64,000 nt of DNA from JAPKZH01 sp964537875 (GTDB lineage: Bacteria; Acidobacteriota; Aminicenantia; Aminicenantales; UBA4085). Each line of letters opens with the position of its first letter. The first letter of the stretch is position 1. The notes under the pieces are model-generated. The model did not search any database. It saw only the letters and a program-made list of their open reading frames with translations, and was not told where the DNA came from. Positions 1 through 9,365 of this stretch are shown piece after piece. The stretch lies in contig CAZIDN010000013.1 in NCBI GenBank assembly GCA_964537875.1, forward strand, positions 1 through 64,000, read 5' to 3'. The position numbers were made by a program, and so were the translations under genes.

Positions 1-20
1 GAACCAGTCCCGTCGGTTCC

Positions 21-61
21 CCCCGTCGAAAAGCCGACGGGGCCCCCCTCCGCTAGGGGGG
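21..61. repeat. Two adjacent GC-rich hairpins
   Basis: Two perfect stem-loops lie back to back. An 8-bp stem (21-28 with 35-42) has a 6-base loop, and a 7-bp stem (43-49 with 55-61) has a 5-base loop. They lie downstream of the 3' end of the minus-strand operon ending at 187. Neither arm is followed by a T-tract on either strand, so a Rho-independent terminator is only one option; a REP-like repeat is another. Confidence 0.4.
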
Positions 62-186
62 CCTCAGGGCGATTCCCACCCCTCTTTGAAATCCCATATT
101 TGCTACCGTAACGACTTCATCGGATCGCAACAATAAATTCACGCGTTCCTATGATCTCGGAAGGCCTTTTGGGGATGGGCCTGGGT

Positions 187-972
187 TCAATCCAGTGGCG
201 GTTTTTTGAGCAGGGCGATGTGGTAGGCATGGACGCCGCGGATGAGCGGATAAACTTTCATCACCTCAAAGCCCGCCGCTTCGGCTTCCTTCTCGAAACG
301 GCCGGGCTCGATCATTTTGATCCGTGTTCGGCTCTTGTTCACCAGGCGTCTCAGCCGGCGCTGGAAGAGATGGAGCGCGTTCATCCGGTAAAAAGAGACG
401 ACCGCCCACGCCGAGGAAACCCGCAAGAATTCTCCGAGAATCGTCTCTCTGTCCAGAGGATCGTGGACATGGTGAAAAAACCGAATCGAAAAAACGACGG
501 GGAAGACGTCTTTTCGAAACGGCAGTCCCTGCTTGGCATTCCCTACCACGCCCAAGGCGTGTTTCGAGGACGGCCCAGGGACGCTGCCGTCGCCGCTCAC
601 TGCCCCCCCGGCTTCTTCTATTTTCTGACAGGCGCGCTTCACCATATGGAACGAGAGGTCGCTGTTGACGATCCCAAGCCCCTGCCCCAGCAAAAAGCCT
701 GAAAAACGTCCGAATCCGCACGGTAAATCCAGGACGGGACCAGGATCGGACCATGTTCCCTTGATAGATCGAAAAATTATTTTGAGGATCCGGATTTCCC
801 TGGCGTGGACGATCCTCTGGTCGATTCCGCGATATCGCCTTTTCTCGTAATCCCTTACTCCGTCGGCTGTGAATTTTGAAGACGATGGCTCCGAGAGGAT
901 CGTCCCGGGATTGTTCGGGGACGATGCCGCGTCAGCACTCCCATTTGTTTTTCTCTCATCCGAAGAAAACAT
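187..972 (-). CDS. Class I SAM-dependent methyltransferase
   Basis: This 261-residue protein has a methyltransferase motif I (VLDLPCGFGRF, residues 80-90) and a post-core segment FSIRFFHHVHDP near 161-172. These mark a class I SAM-binding fold, probably cytoplasmic. The substrate cannot be read from the sequence. Its start overlaps the 3' end of the glycosidase-like gene at 956 by 17 bp, so it is the last gene of a minus-strand operon that also holds an LPS-type kinase and a GT4 glycosyltransferase. By context it may methylate a core sugar or lipid precursor. The first 40 residues are low-complexity and may not belong to the fold, so a later start is possible. Confidence 0.75.
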   Translation of the reverse strand: MFSSDERKTNGSADAASSPNNPGTILSEPSSSKFTADGVRDYEKRRYRGIDQRIVHAREIRILKIIFRSIKGTWSDPGPVLDLPCGFGRFSGFLLGQGLGIVNSDLSFHMVKRACQKIEEAGGAVSGDGSVPGPSSKHALGVVGNAKQGLPFRKDVFPVVFSIRFFHHVHDPLDRETILGEFLRVSSAWAVVSFYRMNALHLFQRRLRRLVNKSRTRIKMIEPGRFEKEAEAAGFEVMKVYPLIRGVHAYHIALLKKPPLD

Positions 973-2251
973 ACTTTGGGCTCCCCTCGATCTTTATTCG
1001 TCCCGGACGCACCTCTAAATCCTTCCCGTCCCGGTCTAAGATGCGCTCCACCGGACGCGAAAATTCATGCTCAAACGGAGTGCCCTTGGCCCAGCACACG
1101 GCAAAATCCCGCCCCTGTTTCTCGAATAAAAAGATTTCGCCGCCGGCCCTCTCGGTATTCTCCGCTTTCCCGACGAACGTGCTGCCGCCGACAATCCCGG
1201 ACATCGTTCGAAAAGCAAAATAGCTCGGCCGCTTCCTCCACAGCTCCTCCCGGCTGTCGATGAGCCCATATCCAGGGGCCGCCAGCTGCCACCAGAAGAC
1301 CCGCTCGATCAGCCCGCCGGCCAGGCAGATGAGATAATAGCGGACAAGGTAGTCCGCCTGCTCCTCCTCCGTGACGTTGGGCTCTCCCGACGCCGGCGAG
1401 AATTTTCCGGTCCCCCGGAGCGGCCAGTTGACCTCGGTGATCCAGCAATCGCAATCGCGGCCGGCCGAGACGTCCGCCACCGCCTTGAACAGCGCCACTT
1501 TCATGGCCGTCGTCCAGCCGAACTGCCCGTTATCCGGCGCCCCCACCCTGTCCACGTACAAAAGCGAGCTGATCTTATCGAACGGCAGGCGGCTCACGGT
1601 CGGCGGATAGAGATGGAACTCAAAATCGATCACGGCCGGGCCGACAAGCGTCGCCCGATATTTTTCGCGGAGCCGCACCGCAGGCTGGGCCAGCTTCAGA
1701 TATTCCGTGTAATCCCAGACGCCCCATTTGGTCCTGTTCCAGGCATGCCCGACCTCAAAATTCGGGCAGAAGGGGCGGAACCGGGCGAAAACGTCCTCCA
1801 GGAAACCGGCCCAGGCCGCCTCCTCAAAAACATCTTCGCGACGCTGAAGCACGGCGATGGTCAAGCCGAAACCGTGGGCATGAAGGCGGGCGGCAAATCT
1901 CTCGTAGGCATCAAGCCTGCCTCTCTCCCAGGAGGGGATCCGGACCAGCGTTTCTTGGACGCCCGCCGCCTTCAAAAGCTCGATGACGTCGCCGCTTTTA
2001 TCAGACACCGGTAGAGCGGCGGGGGAAACGGAAACGGCGAAAGCGCTCGGGTCGATCCGGACGCGCTGCCGATACATGTTTCTCCGGTAGCGGCGATAGA
2101 GCCACAGTCCGGGGAGTCCGTAGCGGAGGTCGGCCGCGGCCAGTGAAAAGTAGGTTCGCCAATGCTTGAAATGGTGACGCGTCCGCTCAGACCTCGGCGC
2201 CACGTTATGGGGCTGGTCGGCGAACTCATTCCATTCAAATGAATACTTCAT
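956..2251 (-). CDS. Glycoside hydrolase-like TIM-barrel protein in an LPS-core operon
   Basis: This 431-residue protein without a clear signal peptide resembles (beta/alpha)8 clan-A glycosidases (GH39/GH5-like). A C-terminal beta strand carries CWITEVNWP with Glu273 as candidate nucleophile. An earlier FEVGHAWNRTKWG stretch (165-177) sits where the acid/base residue would be expected, but it lacks the usual Asn-Glu-Pro, so activity is uncertain. It is 31 bp downstream of the WaaP-type kinase and overlaps the next methyltransferase, so it belongs to the same transcript. A role in trimming or binding a lipid-linked sugar is inferred from context only. The family assignment is from motif recognition. 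Confidence 0.6.
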   Translation of the reverse strand: MKYSFEWNEFADQPHNVAPRSERTRHHFKHWRTYFSLAAADLRYGLPGLWLYRRYRRNMYRQRVRIDPSAFAVSVSPAALPVSDKSGDVIELLKAAGVQETLVRIPSWERGRLDAYERFAARLHAHGFGLTIAVLQRREDVFEEAAWAGFLEDVFARFRPFCPNFEVGHAWNRTKWGVWDYTEYLKLAQPAVRLREKYRATLVGPAVIDFEFHLYPPTVSRLPFDKISSLLYVDRVGAPDNGQFGWTTAMKVALFKAVADVSAGRDCDCWITEVNWPLRGTGKFSPASGEPNVTEEEQADYLVRYYLICLAGGLIERVFWWQLAAPGYGLIDSREELWRKRPSYFAFRTMSGIVGGSTFVGKAENTERAGGEIFLFEKQGRDFAVCWAKGTPFEHEFSRPVERILDRDGKDLEVRPGRIKIEGSPKYVFFG

Positions 2252-2282
2252 CTCGCCGGCTCCTCATGATGTGGAGGAATGA

Positions 2283-3128
2283 TCATTGGATCCTCAATTT
2301 GCGCGCTAATTTTTTGAGCTTCAGCGTTTTTTTCAGACCGAGATATCCCGTGAAGATTGTTTTGTTCAGACGGTACCAGAAAATGAATACCGGTGAGGGC
2401 GATTCTCCGCGGCGGCCGGCATATTGCTCTAAAAAGTAACGCCGCTGCGCAGCCGGGATGCCCAAGCGGATGAGGTTCTTGGCGCGGGCCGGGAGGCCGA
2501 TTTTTTTTTGCGAACGAATGCGGATACGGTTAGTGTCGAGAAAATAAAAGTGGAAATCGCCCCCGGGTCCGTCATCCTTCCTGACCAGGATGTTTCCATC
2601 CGAGAGGTCCCGGTGGAGAATCCCCCTCTCATGGCAGATGCGGAGCGTGCGGGCGAGGCCGGCGAGGAGGGGCTGAAGCTCTTCCTCGGGGAGTTCCTTG
2701 AAGAGATGGCGGATCTCGCGGCCGCCGAAAATTCTCTCGCTCAGGAAGAAGCTCTGGGCAACAAACCCGCGCTTTCGTTCTTCCATCCAGGCCAGGGGAA
2801 AGGGCGTTTCCAGGCCTCGTTCGAGGAGGGCGCAGGCTCCCCGCCAGGCCTTGGCCGCCTTGGAAGCCTGGAAAAGACTTTTTAGTTTATTGACGCCAAA
2901 GGAATAATATTCTTTTATGACGACCGTCGAGGCCCTCCCGGCTCCGAGCGGGATCGACACGGCGCCGACCCTATTCCTGCTGTCCAAGAGGATTTCCGCG
3001 GCCGGGCTCGCCAAGAGCTTTCGGCAGTCGGAAATGGCGGCAAGGAAGGAGGGGGTCGCCGCTAACGCCGCAATGCGCCCTCTGAAAGGAAGGAGGTTGA
3101 GGGGACGGCTGTTGATTCTTTTATCCAT
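2283..3128 (-). CDS. Lipopolysaccharide core kinase, Kdo/WaaP family
   Basis: This is a 281-residue protein-kinase-like fold. Lys72 in VVIKEYY is the likely ATP-anchoring lysine, HRDLSDGNIL (172-181) is the catalytic loop with Asp174, and FLDTNRIRI (Asp198) replaces the DFG metal site. This pattern is typical of KdkA/WaaP/InaA kinases, which phosphorylate Kdo or heptose in the LPS inner core at the cytoplasmic face of the membrane. It lies 6 bp downstream of a GT4 glycosyltransferase and 31 bp upstream of the glycosidase-like gene. The C-terminal tail is strongly basic, consistent with membrane association. Whether Kdo or heptose is the acceptor is not decidable here. Confidence 0.8.
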   Translation of the reverse strand: MDKRINSRPLNLLPFRGRIAALAATPSFLAAISDCRKLLASPAAEILLDSRNRVGAVSIPLGAGRASTVVIKEYYSFGVNKLKSLFQASKAAKAWRGACALLERGLETPFPLAWMEERKRGFVAQSFFLSERIFGGREIRHLFKELPEEELQPLLAGLARTLRICHERGILHRDLSDGNILVRKDDGPGGDFHFYFLDTNRIRIRSQKKIGLPARAKNLIRLGIPAAQRRYFLEQYAGRRGESPSPVFIFWYRLNKTIFTGYLGLKKTLKLKKLARKLRIQ

Positions 3129-3134
3129 TTCGAT

Positions 3135-4274
3135 TCAATGGAACCTCGTTCTGAGAATTTCGACGAGCCGGACGGCCACGGCCAGGGGTGAATGGTTGTC
3201 TCTGACTAGCTTGTGGGAGTTGGCGGCGATTTGCTCGCCCAAAGCCGTGTCATTTTTTAGCTCGAGGATCGCATTGGCCAGCGCCTGGGGAAGCGGCTCA
3301 TCGCAGAGATAGATATTCTTTCGGTGGGTAAAAAATTCCTCGACCGCCGGGGTCCTGGCCGAGATGACGGGTTTCCACATGCCCATCGATTGAAAGATCT
3401 TGTGGGGCACGACCCGCTGCGCTTTTTCGGTGCGGCCGAAAATCCCGAGACAGACGTCCGCGGCTTCGATCGCCCGCGGCAGCTCATCCTGAGGAAGCCA
3501 GTCCAGGAAATCGACGTTCTGCAGCCCGGAAGCGACGGCTTTGATTTCGGGAAGCGTCTGGCCGGATCCGACCAAGCGAAACCTGACCGAGGGGTCCTGG
3601 CCGGCCACAATGTTCGCCGCCTCGATGATGACTTCGGCCCCGTGCAAAGGAAGGAACGACCCGAAAAAAAGGACGTGAAACTTCCTCGCAACGGATTCGG
3701 GAACCATCGGGGGATGCTTTGCGGACAGGCCGGAAAAGCCTCCGGGGACATTTCCTGCCTTGAAAAGCTCATCGTCATAGCCAAGCGGCAGGACTTCGAC
3801 TTTCCCAGGCTTAACCCCGTATTTCCGGCAATAATAGTCTTTATGCGCAGCCGTATCGGCCAGGACGAGGTCGGCCAGCCTAAAAGCCAGCCCGTCGATC
3901 TTTAGATTCCACCAAGCCGAGGGCGAATCAGCCGGTTTTCTTTTCCAATCCATGATTTTTGTCTCATACCGGGAAGCCAGCGGATCGAAAATGAGCCTTT
4001 TAGAAGTCAAAAGGGATAAAAGCTTGGCCAGAGGAACATCTTTCTGGCAAAACTCAGGGACGAATATATAACCAGGAAACCGCCCCGGGACCATCCCGTG
4101 ACCATCCCGGATGCGGCCCCAAGAAAAAAGGAGAAGGGGGTAGCGCGCCCAGGCTTTAAATTTCGCCGGGGCCCGGCATTCACGCACCTCTGCTCCGACC
4201 AGTTTCAGCCCGCGCCGTAACACCGCATTCCGCGGATAGGCCGGATTGTAGGCGCCGAAGAAAACAAACCTCAT
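3135..4274 (-). CDS. Glycosyltransferase family 4 (GT-B)
   Basis: This 379-residue protein has the two-domain layout of GT4 enzymes. The C-terminal Rossmann half starts near VLFFGSFLPLHGAEV and contains the donor-site segment PHKIFQSMGMWKPVISA followed by a conserved acidic residue in TPAVEEF. The linker VEVLPLGYDDELF is also characteristic. It would transfer a sugar from a nucleotide donor to a lipid-linked acceptor on the cytoplasmic side. It is the first gene of the minus-strand operon 4274-187. Donor and acceptor are unknown; the adjacent Kdo/WaaP kinase suggests an LPS-core acceptor. Confidence 0.8.
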   Translation of the reverse strand: MRFVFFGAYNPAYPRNAVLRRGLKLVGAEVRECRAPAKFKAWARYPLLLFSWGRIRDGHGMVPGRFPGYIFVPEFCQKDVPLAKLLSLLTSKRLIFDPLASRYETKIMDWKRKPADSPSAWWNLKIDGLAFRLADLVLADTAAHKDYYCRKYGVKPGKVEVLPLGYDDELFKAGNVPGGFSGLSAKHPPMVPESVARKFHVLFFGSFLPLHGAEVIIEAANIVAGQDPSVRFRLVGSGQTLPEIKAVASGLQNVDFLDWLPQDELPRAIEAADVCLGIFGRTEKAQRVVPHKIFQSMGMWKPVISARTPAVEEFFTHRKNIYLCDEPLPQALANAILELKNDTALGEQIAANSHKLVRDNHSPLAVAVRLVEILRTRFH

Positions 4275-4329
4275 TTTTTCTGGTTTTAATCCATTAGGCG
4301 CCTTTTGTCAATGAACGACCAGCGCGCCG

Positions 4330-4359
4330 TTGACAGCAGTTCGGGGGCGAGTGTAAGAT
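4330..4359 (+). promoter_or_regulatory. Candidate sigma70 promoter of the tricorn-like protease gene
   Basis: A consensus -35 hexamer TTGACA (4330-4335) is followed after 18 bp by TAAGAT (4354-4359, 4 of 6 matches to TATAAT). The start codon at 4477 is preceded by a strong ribosome-binding site, AAAGGTGGTG at 4463-4472. The leader would be about 110 nt. Confidence 0.4.
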
Positions 4360-4476
4360 GGCCCCTGAGATTTTCGATCCGGGCCGCGAAAACTCAAGGA
4401 TGCAAATCGCCCTGACGATGAATGGACATTCTGCCTCTTTATTCTTGTCCTTGAAATTACACAAAGGTGGTGAAAT

Positions 4477-7400
4477 ATGAAAAAATTATTGGCTATGGCT
4501 GTTATGATCCTCTGCCTTGTCGTCTTCATCCAGGCCCAGGTCAATGCCCGAATGATGCAGAATCCGGATGTGTCCAAGACGCACATCGTGTTCTCCTACG
4601 GTGGGGACCTGTGGATTGTGCCCAAAGACGGCGGCACGGCGCTAAAGCTCAGCTCTCCCGAGGGACAAGAACTCTACGCCAAATTTTCTCCCGACGGCTC
4701 CGAGATCGCCTTCAACGGCATTTACGGCGGCAATTTCGATGTCTATGTCATGCCTTCCCTGGGCGGCATTCCGAAAAGAGTGACCCACCATGGGATGACC
4801 GACCGATTGATCGATTGGTATCCCGACGGAAAAAACCTGCTCTTCGTTTCGTCCATGAACAGCGGAAAGCAGAGATTCAATCAATTCTATAAAGTCGGCC
4901 AGAGCGGGGGGCTGCCGGAGAAGCTGCCCATTCCCTACGGCGAAATGGCTTCTCTTTCGCCTGACGGAAAAAAGATCGCCTATACGCCGATCAGCCAGGC
5001 CTTCCGAACATGGAAACGGTATCGCGGCGGCTGGCATGCGGACATCTGGATCTTCGACCTCGAGAAAAAAACGGCCGAGAATATCTCCCGGAGCGCCACC
5101 AACGATGAATTCCCGATGTGGTCCGGGAACAAAATCTATTATCTGTCCGACCGCGGTCCGGAGATGAGGGCCAACGTCTGGTCCCACAACCTCGTGACAA
5201 AAGAGAACAAGCAGATCACCAAGTTCACCGAATTCGACATCCACTTTCCTTCCCTCGGGCCCGCGGATATCGTTTTCGAGAACGGCGGCGAGCTGTATCT
5301 GTTGAGCCTGGCCGATGAGAAATATCGTCCGGTCCAGGTGAAATTGGTGACGGATGAGATCACCTTGATGCCGAAAGTAACCAAGGTCTCGAGCCTGATC
5401 CAGGGCGGCTGGCTCTCTCCCGACGGCAAGCGAGCCGTCATCGAAGCCCGCGGAGAGATTTTTTCGGTTCCGGCCGTCGATGGGCCTGTCTATAACCTGA
5501 CCAAGAGCTCCGGGGTCGCCGAGCGATATCCCTCCTGGTCGCCCGATGGCAAGTCCGTGGCCTATTGGAGCGATCGATCGGGCGAGTACGAATTGACGAT
5601 CAGGGACATGGAGAAACCCGGCCAAGAGAAGAAGCTCACCTCGTACGGGCCCGGCTACAGATACCAGTTGTTCTGGTCCCCGAACAGCAAGATGATCGCT
5701 TTTATCGACAAGGCGATGGAGATCTTCATCTACGATTTGGATAAAAATACGACCGTGAAGGTCGATAAGGCACATTATTTCTATCAGGGCAGCCTTCAGT
5801 CGTTCCGGGCCAGTTGGTCCTCCGATAGCCGGTGGATGGCCTATTCGCGGGACCTCCAGACGCGTAAGACGGCCATATTTTTATTCGACGTGAAAGCGAG
5901 CCGGGCTCACCAAGTGACCTCAGGTTTTTATGCAGACGCCAATCCGACCTTCGACCCCGATGGGAAATATCTGTATTTCGAGACCGATCGGACTTTCAAT
6001 CCTATTTACGGCGATGTCGACAATACCTTCATCTATGCCAACTCGACGAATATCGCCGCCGTCCCCCTGACCGAGGATGTGGCGTCGCCCCTGGCGCCCA
6101 AAAACGACGTGCCCGCTGTCAAAAAGGACGAGCCGAAAAAAGATGATCAGGCGGCCAAAAAAGACGAGAAAAAAGCGGAAAAAGAGCCGGACAAAGAGGA
6201 GGCCAAGGATAAAGAAAAACCCAAAGAGGTTAAAATCACCTTAGAGAATTTCGAAAAGCGGCTGGTCGTCCTGCCGCCGGCCCCCGGCAACTATAGAGAC
6301 ATGGCCGCCGTCTCCGGAAAACTCATTTATCATAAGCTGCCCAACACGGGAGCGGCCAATAAAAACAGGGCCGTGGTCTATTATGACCTCGAAAACCGCG
6401 AAGAAAAAACGATCATCGACGACTCGGACGTCCTTATGGTGAGCGCTGACGGCAAAAAAATCCTGATCGGCAAGGGCGGGAATTTCGCCGTCGTGGATAT
6501 CGCCCCGGGTCAAAAAATGGAGAAGTTGATGCCCACGGCTCAGCTCGAAATGATCGTGGACCCGAGGGCCGAATGGAGGCAGATCTTCAATGAAGTCTGG
6601 AGACTGGAGCGCGATTTCTTCTACGACCCCAACATGCACGGCGTGGATTGGAAGGGCTTGCGTGACCGGTACGGGAAATTGATTGAGAATTGCGTGACCC
6701 GATGGGACGTCAATTTCGTGATCGGGGAACTGATCGCCGAGCTGAGTGCCTCGCACACCTACCGCGGCGGTGGCGATACGGACGAGGCGCCGACCAGGGA
6801 CGTCGGCTATCTCGGCATCGATTGGGAGATCGCCGACAGCGCCTATAGAATCGCCAAGACCATCACCGGCGCTCCTTGGGATTCTGAAGTCCGTTCGCCC
6901 CTGCAAGTGTCGGGCTTGAAAGTCAAGGAAGGGGACTACATCCTTGCCGTCAACGGCACCCCCTTGGCGATCAGCGAGGACCCCTGGGAGGCTTTCGAAG
7001 GGCTGGCCGGAAAGACCGTGGAATTGACGGTCAACAGCAAGCCGAGCCTTGAGGGCGCCCAGAAGGTCATCGTCAAGACGCTGACCGACGAAACCCGCCT
7101 GAGAAATCTGGCCTGGATCGAATCCAACAGAAAACGCGTCGAGGAGGCAACAAAGGGAAGGGTGGGATATCTCTATGTTCCCAGCACCGGCATTGACGGG
7201 CAAAACGAACTCGTCCGCCAATTCGCCGCCCAATATGAAAAGGCCGGGCTGATCATCGACGAGCGCTTCAACGACGGAGGGCAGATCCCCGATCGCTTCA
7301 TTGAATTGCTCGACCGCAAGCCCTTGGCCTTCTGGGCCGTGCGGGACGGTTTGAACTGGCAATGGCCGCCGTTCGCCAACTTCGGCCCCAAAGTCATGCT

Positions 7401-7755
7401 GATCAACGGATGGAGCGGTTCGGGAGGCGATGCCTTTCCGGATTACTTCCGGAAAGCGAACCTGGGACCGCTCGTGGGGACACGGACGTGGGGCGGGCTG
7501 ATCGGTTTGAGCGGCTCGCCGGCCCTGATCGATGGCGGCTCGGTCACGGTCCCGACGTTCAGGATGTATGACCCGGAAGGGAAGTGGTTCAAAGAAGGCC
7601 ACGGCGTCGAACCCGATATCGAAGTCATCGACGATCCGGCCCAGCTGGCCAAAGGCATCGATCCACAGCTCGAGCGGGCGATCCAGGAAGTCTTAAAAGC
7701 CCTGGAGAAAAATCCCCCGGTCAAGCCCAAACAGCCGCCTTACGAAAAGAGATGA
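4477..7755 (+). CDS. Secreted tricorn-like protease (beta-propellers, PDZ, S41 peptidase)
   Basis: This 1092-residue protein begins with a cleavable-looking signal peptide (residues 1-24, hydrophobic core ending in VNA). It then has TolB/WD40-like propeller repeats with recurring SPDG or SPDS turns (about 40-330 and 340-540) and a Lys/Glu/Asp-rich linker (about 545-590). A core domain follows, with a PDZ-like module (about 780-860) and a C-terminal S41 peptidase. The catalytic region is NGWSGSGGDAFP with candidate serines at 980 and 982. Length and order match bacterial tricorn homologues, which degrade peptides into small fragments. Export implies a periplasmic or extracellular scavenging role. 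The gene stands alone between an LPS operon and an AAA ATPase. Confidence 0.9.
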   Translation: MKKLLAMAVMILCLVVFIQAQVNARMMQNPDVSKTHIVFSYGGDLWIVPKDGGTALKLSSPEGQELYAKFSPDGSEIAFNGIYGGNFDVYVMPSLGGIPKRVTHHGMTDRLIDWYPDGKNLLFVSSMNSGKQRFNQFYKVGQSGGLPEKLPIPYGEMASLSPDGKKIAYTPISQAFRTWKRYRGGWHADIWIFDLEKKTAENISRSATNDEFPMWSGNKIYYLSDRGPEMRANVWSHNLVTKENKQITKFTEFDIHFPSLGPADIVFENGGELYLLSLADEKYRPVQVKLVTDEITLMPKVTKVSSLIQGGWLSPDGKRAVIEARGEIFSVPAVDGPVYNLTKSSGVAERYPSWSPDGKSVAYWSDRSGEYELTIRDMEKPGQEKKLTSYGPGYRYQLFWSPNSKMIAFIDKAMEIFIYDLDKNTTVKVDKAHYFYQGSLQSFRASWSSDSRWMAYSRDLQTRKTAIFLFDVKASRAHQVTSGFYADANPTFDPDGKYLYFETDRTFNPIYGDVDNTFIYANSTNIAAVPLTEDVASPLAPKNDVPAVKKDEPKKDDQAAKKDEKKAEKEPDKEEAKDKEKPKEVKITLENFEKRLVVLPPAPGNYRDMAAVSGKLIYHKLPNTGAANKNRAVVYYDLENREEKTIIDDSDVLMVSADGKKILIGKGGNFAVVDIAPGQKMEKLMPTAQLEMIVDPRAEWRQIFNEVWRLERDFFYDPNMHGVDWKGLRDRYGKLIENCVTRWDVNFVIGELIAELSASHTYRGGGDTDEAPTRDVGYLGIDWEIADSAYRIAKTITGAPWDSEVRSPLQVSGLKVKEGDYILAVNGTPLAISEDPWEAFEGLAGKTVELTVNSKPSLEGAQKVIVKTLTDETRLRNLAWIESNRKRVEEATKGRVGYLYVPSTGIDGQNELVRQFAAQYEKAGLIIDERFNDGGQIPDRFIELLDRKPLAFWAVRDGLNWQWPPFANFGPKVMLINGWSGSGGDAFPDYFRKANLGPLVGTRTWGGLIGLSGSPALIDGGSVTVPTFRMYDPEGKWFKEGHGVEPDIEVIDDPAQLAKGIDPQLERAIQEVLKALEKNPPVKPKQPPYEKR

Positions 7756-7878
7756 AATAACGCGATCAGAATCCGACGCCTCTCGACAAATTTCCTTTCT
7801 TCAAAAAAACAATCACTGGATTCGCTCTTATTAGATCGCTTGCTTGCTTTCGCGATTGAAACCTGTTAACCTTATATT

Positions 7879-7928
7879 GGTTCTATGATAGAACCGATTT
7901 AGGGCTATTTAGTTCTATGATAGAACCG
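7879..7928. promoter_or_regulatory. Two tandem palindromic operator-like sites before an ATPase gene
   Basis: GGTTCTATGATAGAACC at 7879-7895 is a perfect 17-bp palindrome around one central base. A second copy with a 15-bp palindromic core (GTTCTATGATAGAAC) lies at 7912-7926. The two are 32 bp apart, about three helical turns, so they face the same side of the DNA. The second overlaps the region just before the ribosome-binding site (GGAGG, 7928-7932) of the GTG start at 7937. This is the arrangement of a repressor operator, possibly autoregulatory. Confidence 0.7.
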
Positions 7929-7936
7929 GAGGGCGA

Positions 7937-9103
7937 GTGAAAGCGCAAGACATCATCGAGCGATTAGAGATTATCCAGCAGAGACTTCTGCTCTACAAAC
8001 CCGTAATTCTTAGGCCATTTTTTAAAGCCATCAAGGAGACCGACCGGGCCATCATATTAACGGGCGCCCGAGGAACGGGCAAAACGACCTTCCTCCTCAG
8101 CCGGCTTGGCAGCTCTCATATTTTATATTTTTCCGCCGACAACCCAATAACCTCCGGGCATTCTCTTTATGATCTTATCGAAGCCGCATTCATGAAAGGC
8201 TACGAAGGTGTTTTTATCGATGAGGTCCATTACGCCTCCAGTTGGGCACGAGATCTAAAGGCGGCTTATGATGCGTTTCCGGGAAAGATGATCTGGGCCT
8301 CCGACAGCAGCAGTCTAGCCCTCCGGCGCGGTATCGAAGATCTTTCTCGGCGGTTCCTCTTCATCCGCCTGCCTTTGCTCTCTTTCCGGGAATTCATCGC
8401 CTTGATGACGGGAGAGGAATATCCCGTTCTCTATGCTTTCGAGTCCGGATCTGAGGCAGCGAACATCCTAAAAAAAACGAATGTCCTGAAACTCTTCCGC
8501 GACTATCTCGATCATGGTTTCCGGCCGATCTTCCTCGAAAATGCGGCCACTTATTCTCTAAGACTCATGTCCATGATCGAAAAAGCCCTGTCCTCCGATA
8601 TCCCTTTTCTCGTCCCTCAACTCTCCGACAACAATCTTCGCTTTATGAACGCTGTCGTAGGCTACCTGGCGGTTTCAAAAATACCGGCGCTGGCCGTGAA
8701 CTCGCTCAGCAACCAGTGGGGCCTCGGCAAAGAAAAGCTATATCTTCTCTTAGAGGCGATGGAATCCGCGGGGATCATCCGTATTCTCAGAATCAAAAGC
8801 GACCGCCGGGTCCATACGTCCGGCCGCAAGATATTTCTCTATGAGCCTTCAATTTATGCCTATTTCGGCGGTGACAAAGGGACGATCCGTGAGGCGTTCG
8901 TGGCCGGAATCGCCATGGAAGCGGGACATAAAGTATTCGCGGCTTCAGACGAACAGCGGGGCGACTTGATCGTCGACGATTTCTCCATCGAGGTCGGCGG
9001 TAAAACAAAACAGAAAAAGCGAGCGGATTTCGTCGTCCGGGACGATATCGATCTGCCCGTCGGCAAAGCTATTCCCATGTGGATCTGGGGCTTCTTATAT
9101 TGA
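7937..9103 (+). CDS. Solitary AAA ATPase (AAA_14/DUF4143-like)
   Basis: This 388-residue ATPase has a Walker A GARGTGKTT at 43-51 and a Walker B GVFIDEVHY with Asp95-Glu96. It has the post-Walker-B WASDSSSLAL segment and the LSFREFI motif seen in AAA_14/DUF4143 proteins. The C-terminal part resembles the winged-helix plus nuclease-like region of the family (IEVGGKTKQKKRADFV) and ends in a PMWIWGFLY tail. The GTG start follows a good GGAGG. Family function is poorly defined; these are usually stand-alone accessory genes. It has no operon partners and is preceded by two palindromes, suggesting autoregulation. Its sequence is only distantly similar to the other three ATPase copies of the window. 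Confidence 0.75.
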   Translation: MKAQDIIERLEIIQQRLLLYKPVILRPFFKAIKETDRAIILTGARGTGKTTFLLSRLGSSHILYFSADNPITSGHSLYDLIEAAFMKGYEGVFIDEVHYASSWARDLKAAYDAFPGKMIWASDSSSLALRRGIEDLSRRFLFIRLPLLSFREFIALMTGEEYPVLYAFESGSEAANILKKTNVLKLFRDYLDHGFRPIFLENAATYSLRLMSMIEKALSSDIPFLVPQLSDNNLRFMNAVVGYLAVSKIPALAVNSLSNQWGLGKEKLYLLLEAMESAGIIRILRIKSDRRVHTSGRKIFLYEPSIYAYFGGDKGTIREAFVAGIAMEAGHKVFAASDEQRGDLIVDDFSIEVGGKTKQKKRADFVVRDDIDLPVGKAIPMWIWGFLY

Positions 9104-9365
9104 CAATTCCTCGAAGGCTTTTTCAACTCCTCCAAGGGCCGACGGGATATTTCAAACCAAATCATCGAAGGCCATAGAGGTCGGCTCGCCAAACGTCAGG
9201 CTCACGGTCGTCATCTTTTTGTAGATTTCCCGTGGCTTTAGATCGGAATATAAGATGCGCTTTTTGTCAATGAAGACCGGCCATTCATCTTTCTGTTCCG
9301 GTTGACGCCAAGCGGACTTGTGGTATATTCTGTCTTCGATTGATTTCGTTTCTAGGAGAGGCAAT
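9104..9365. other. Intergenic region without a supported gene
   Basis: The 262 bp between the ATPase and the Trm112-like gene hold a minus-strand open frame (9152-9364) without a ribosome-binding site or recognisable motifs. It overlaps the ribosome-binding site of the next gene, so it is not called. No clear terminator or promoter consensus was seen. Confidence 0.4.

Noticed and set aside
6241..7602. Long minus-strand open frame opposite the tricorn protease (also 4642-5775)
   Set aside because: It is antisense to a clearly recognisable gene in GC-rich sequence, has no family motifs and no ribosome-binding site.
9152..9364. Minus-strand 70-codon frame before the Trm112-like gene
   Set aside because: No ribosome-binding site or motif, and it overlaps the next gene's control region.
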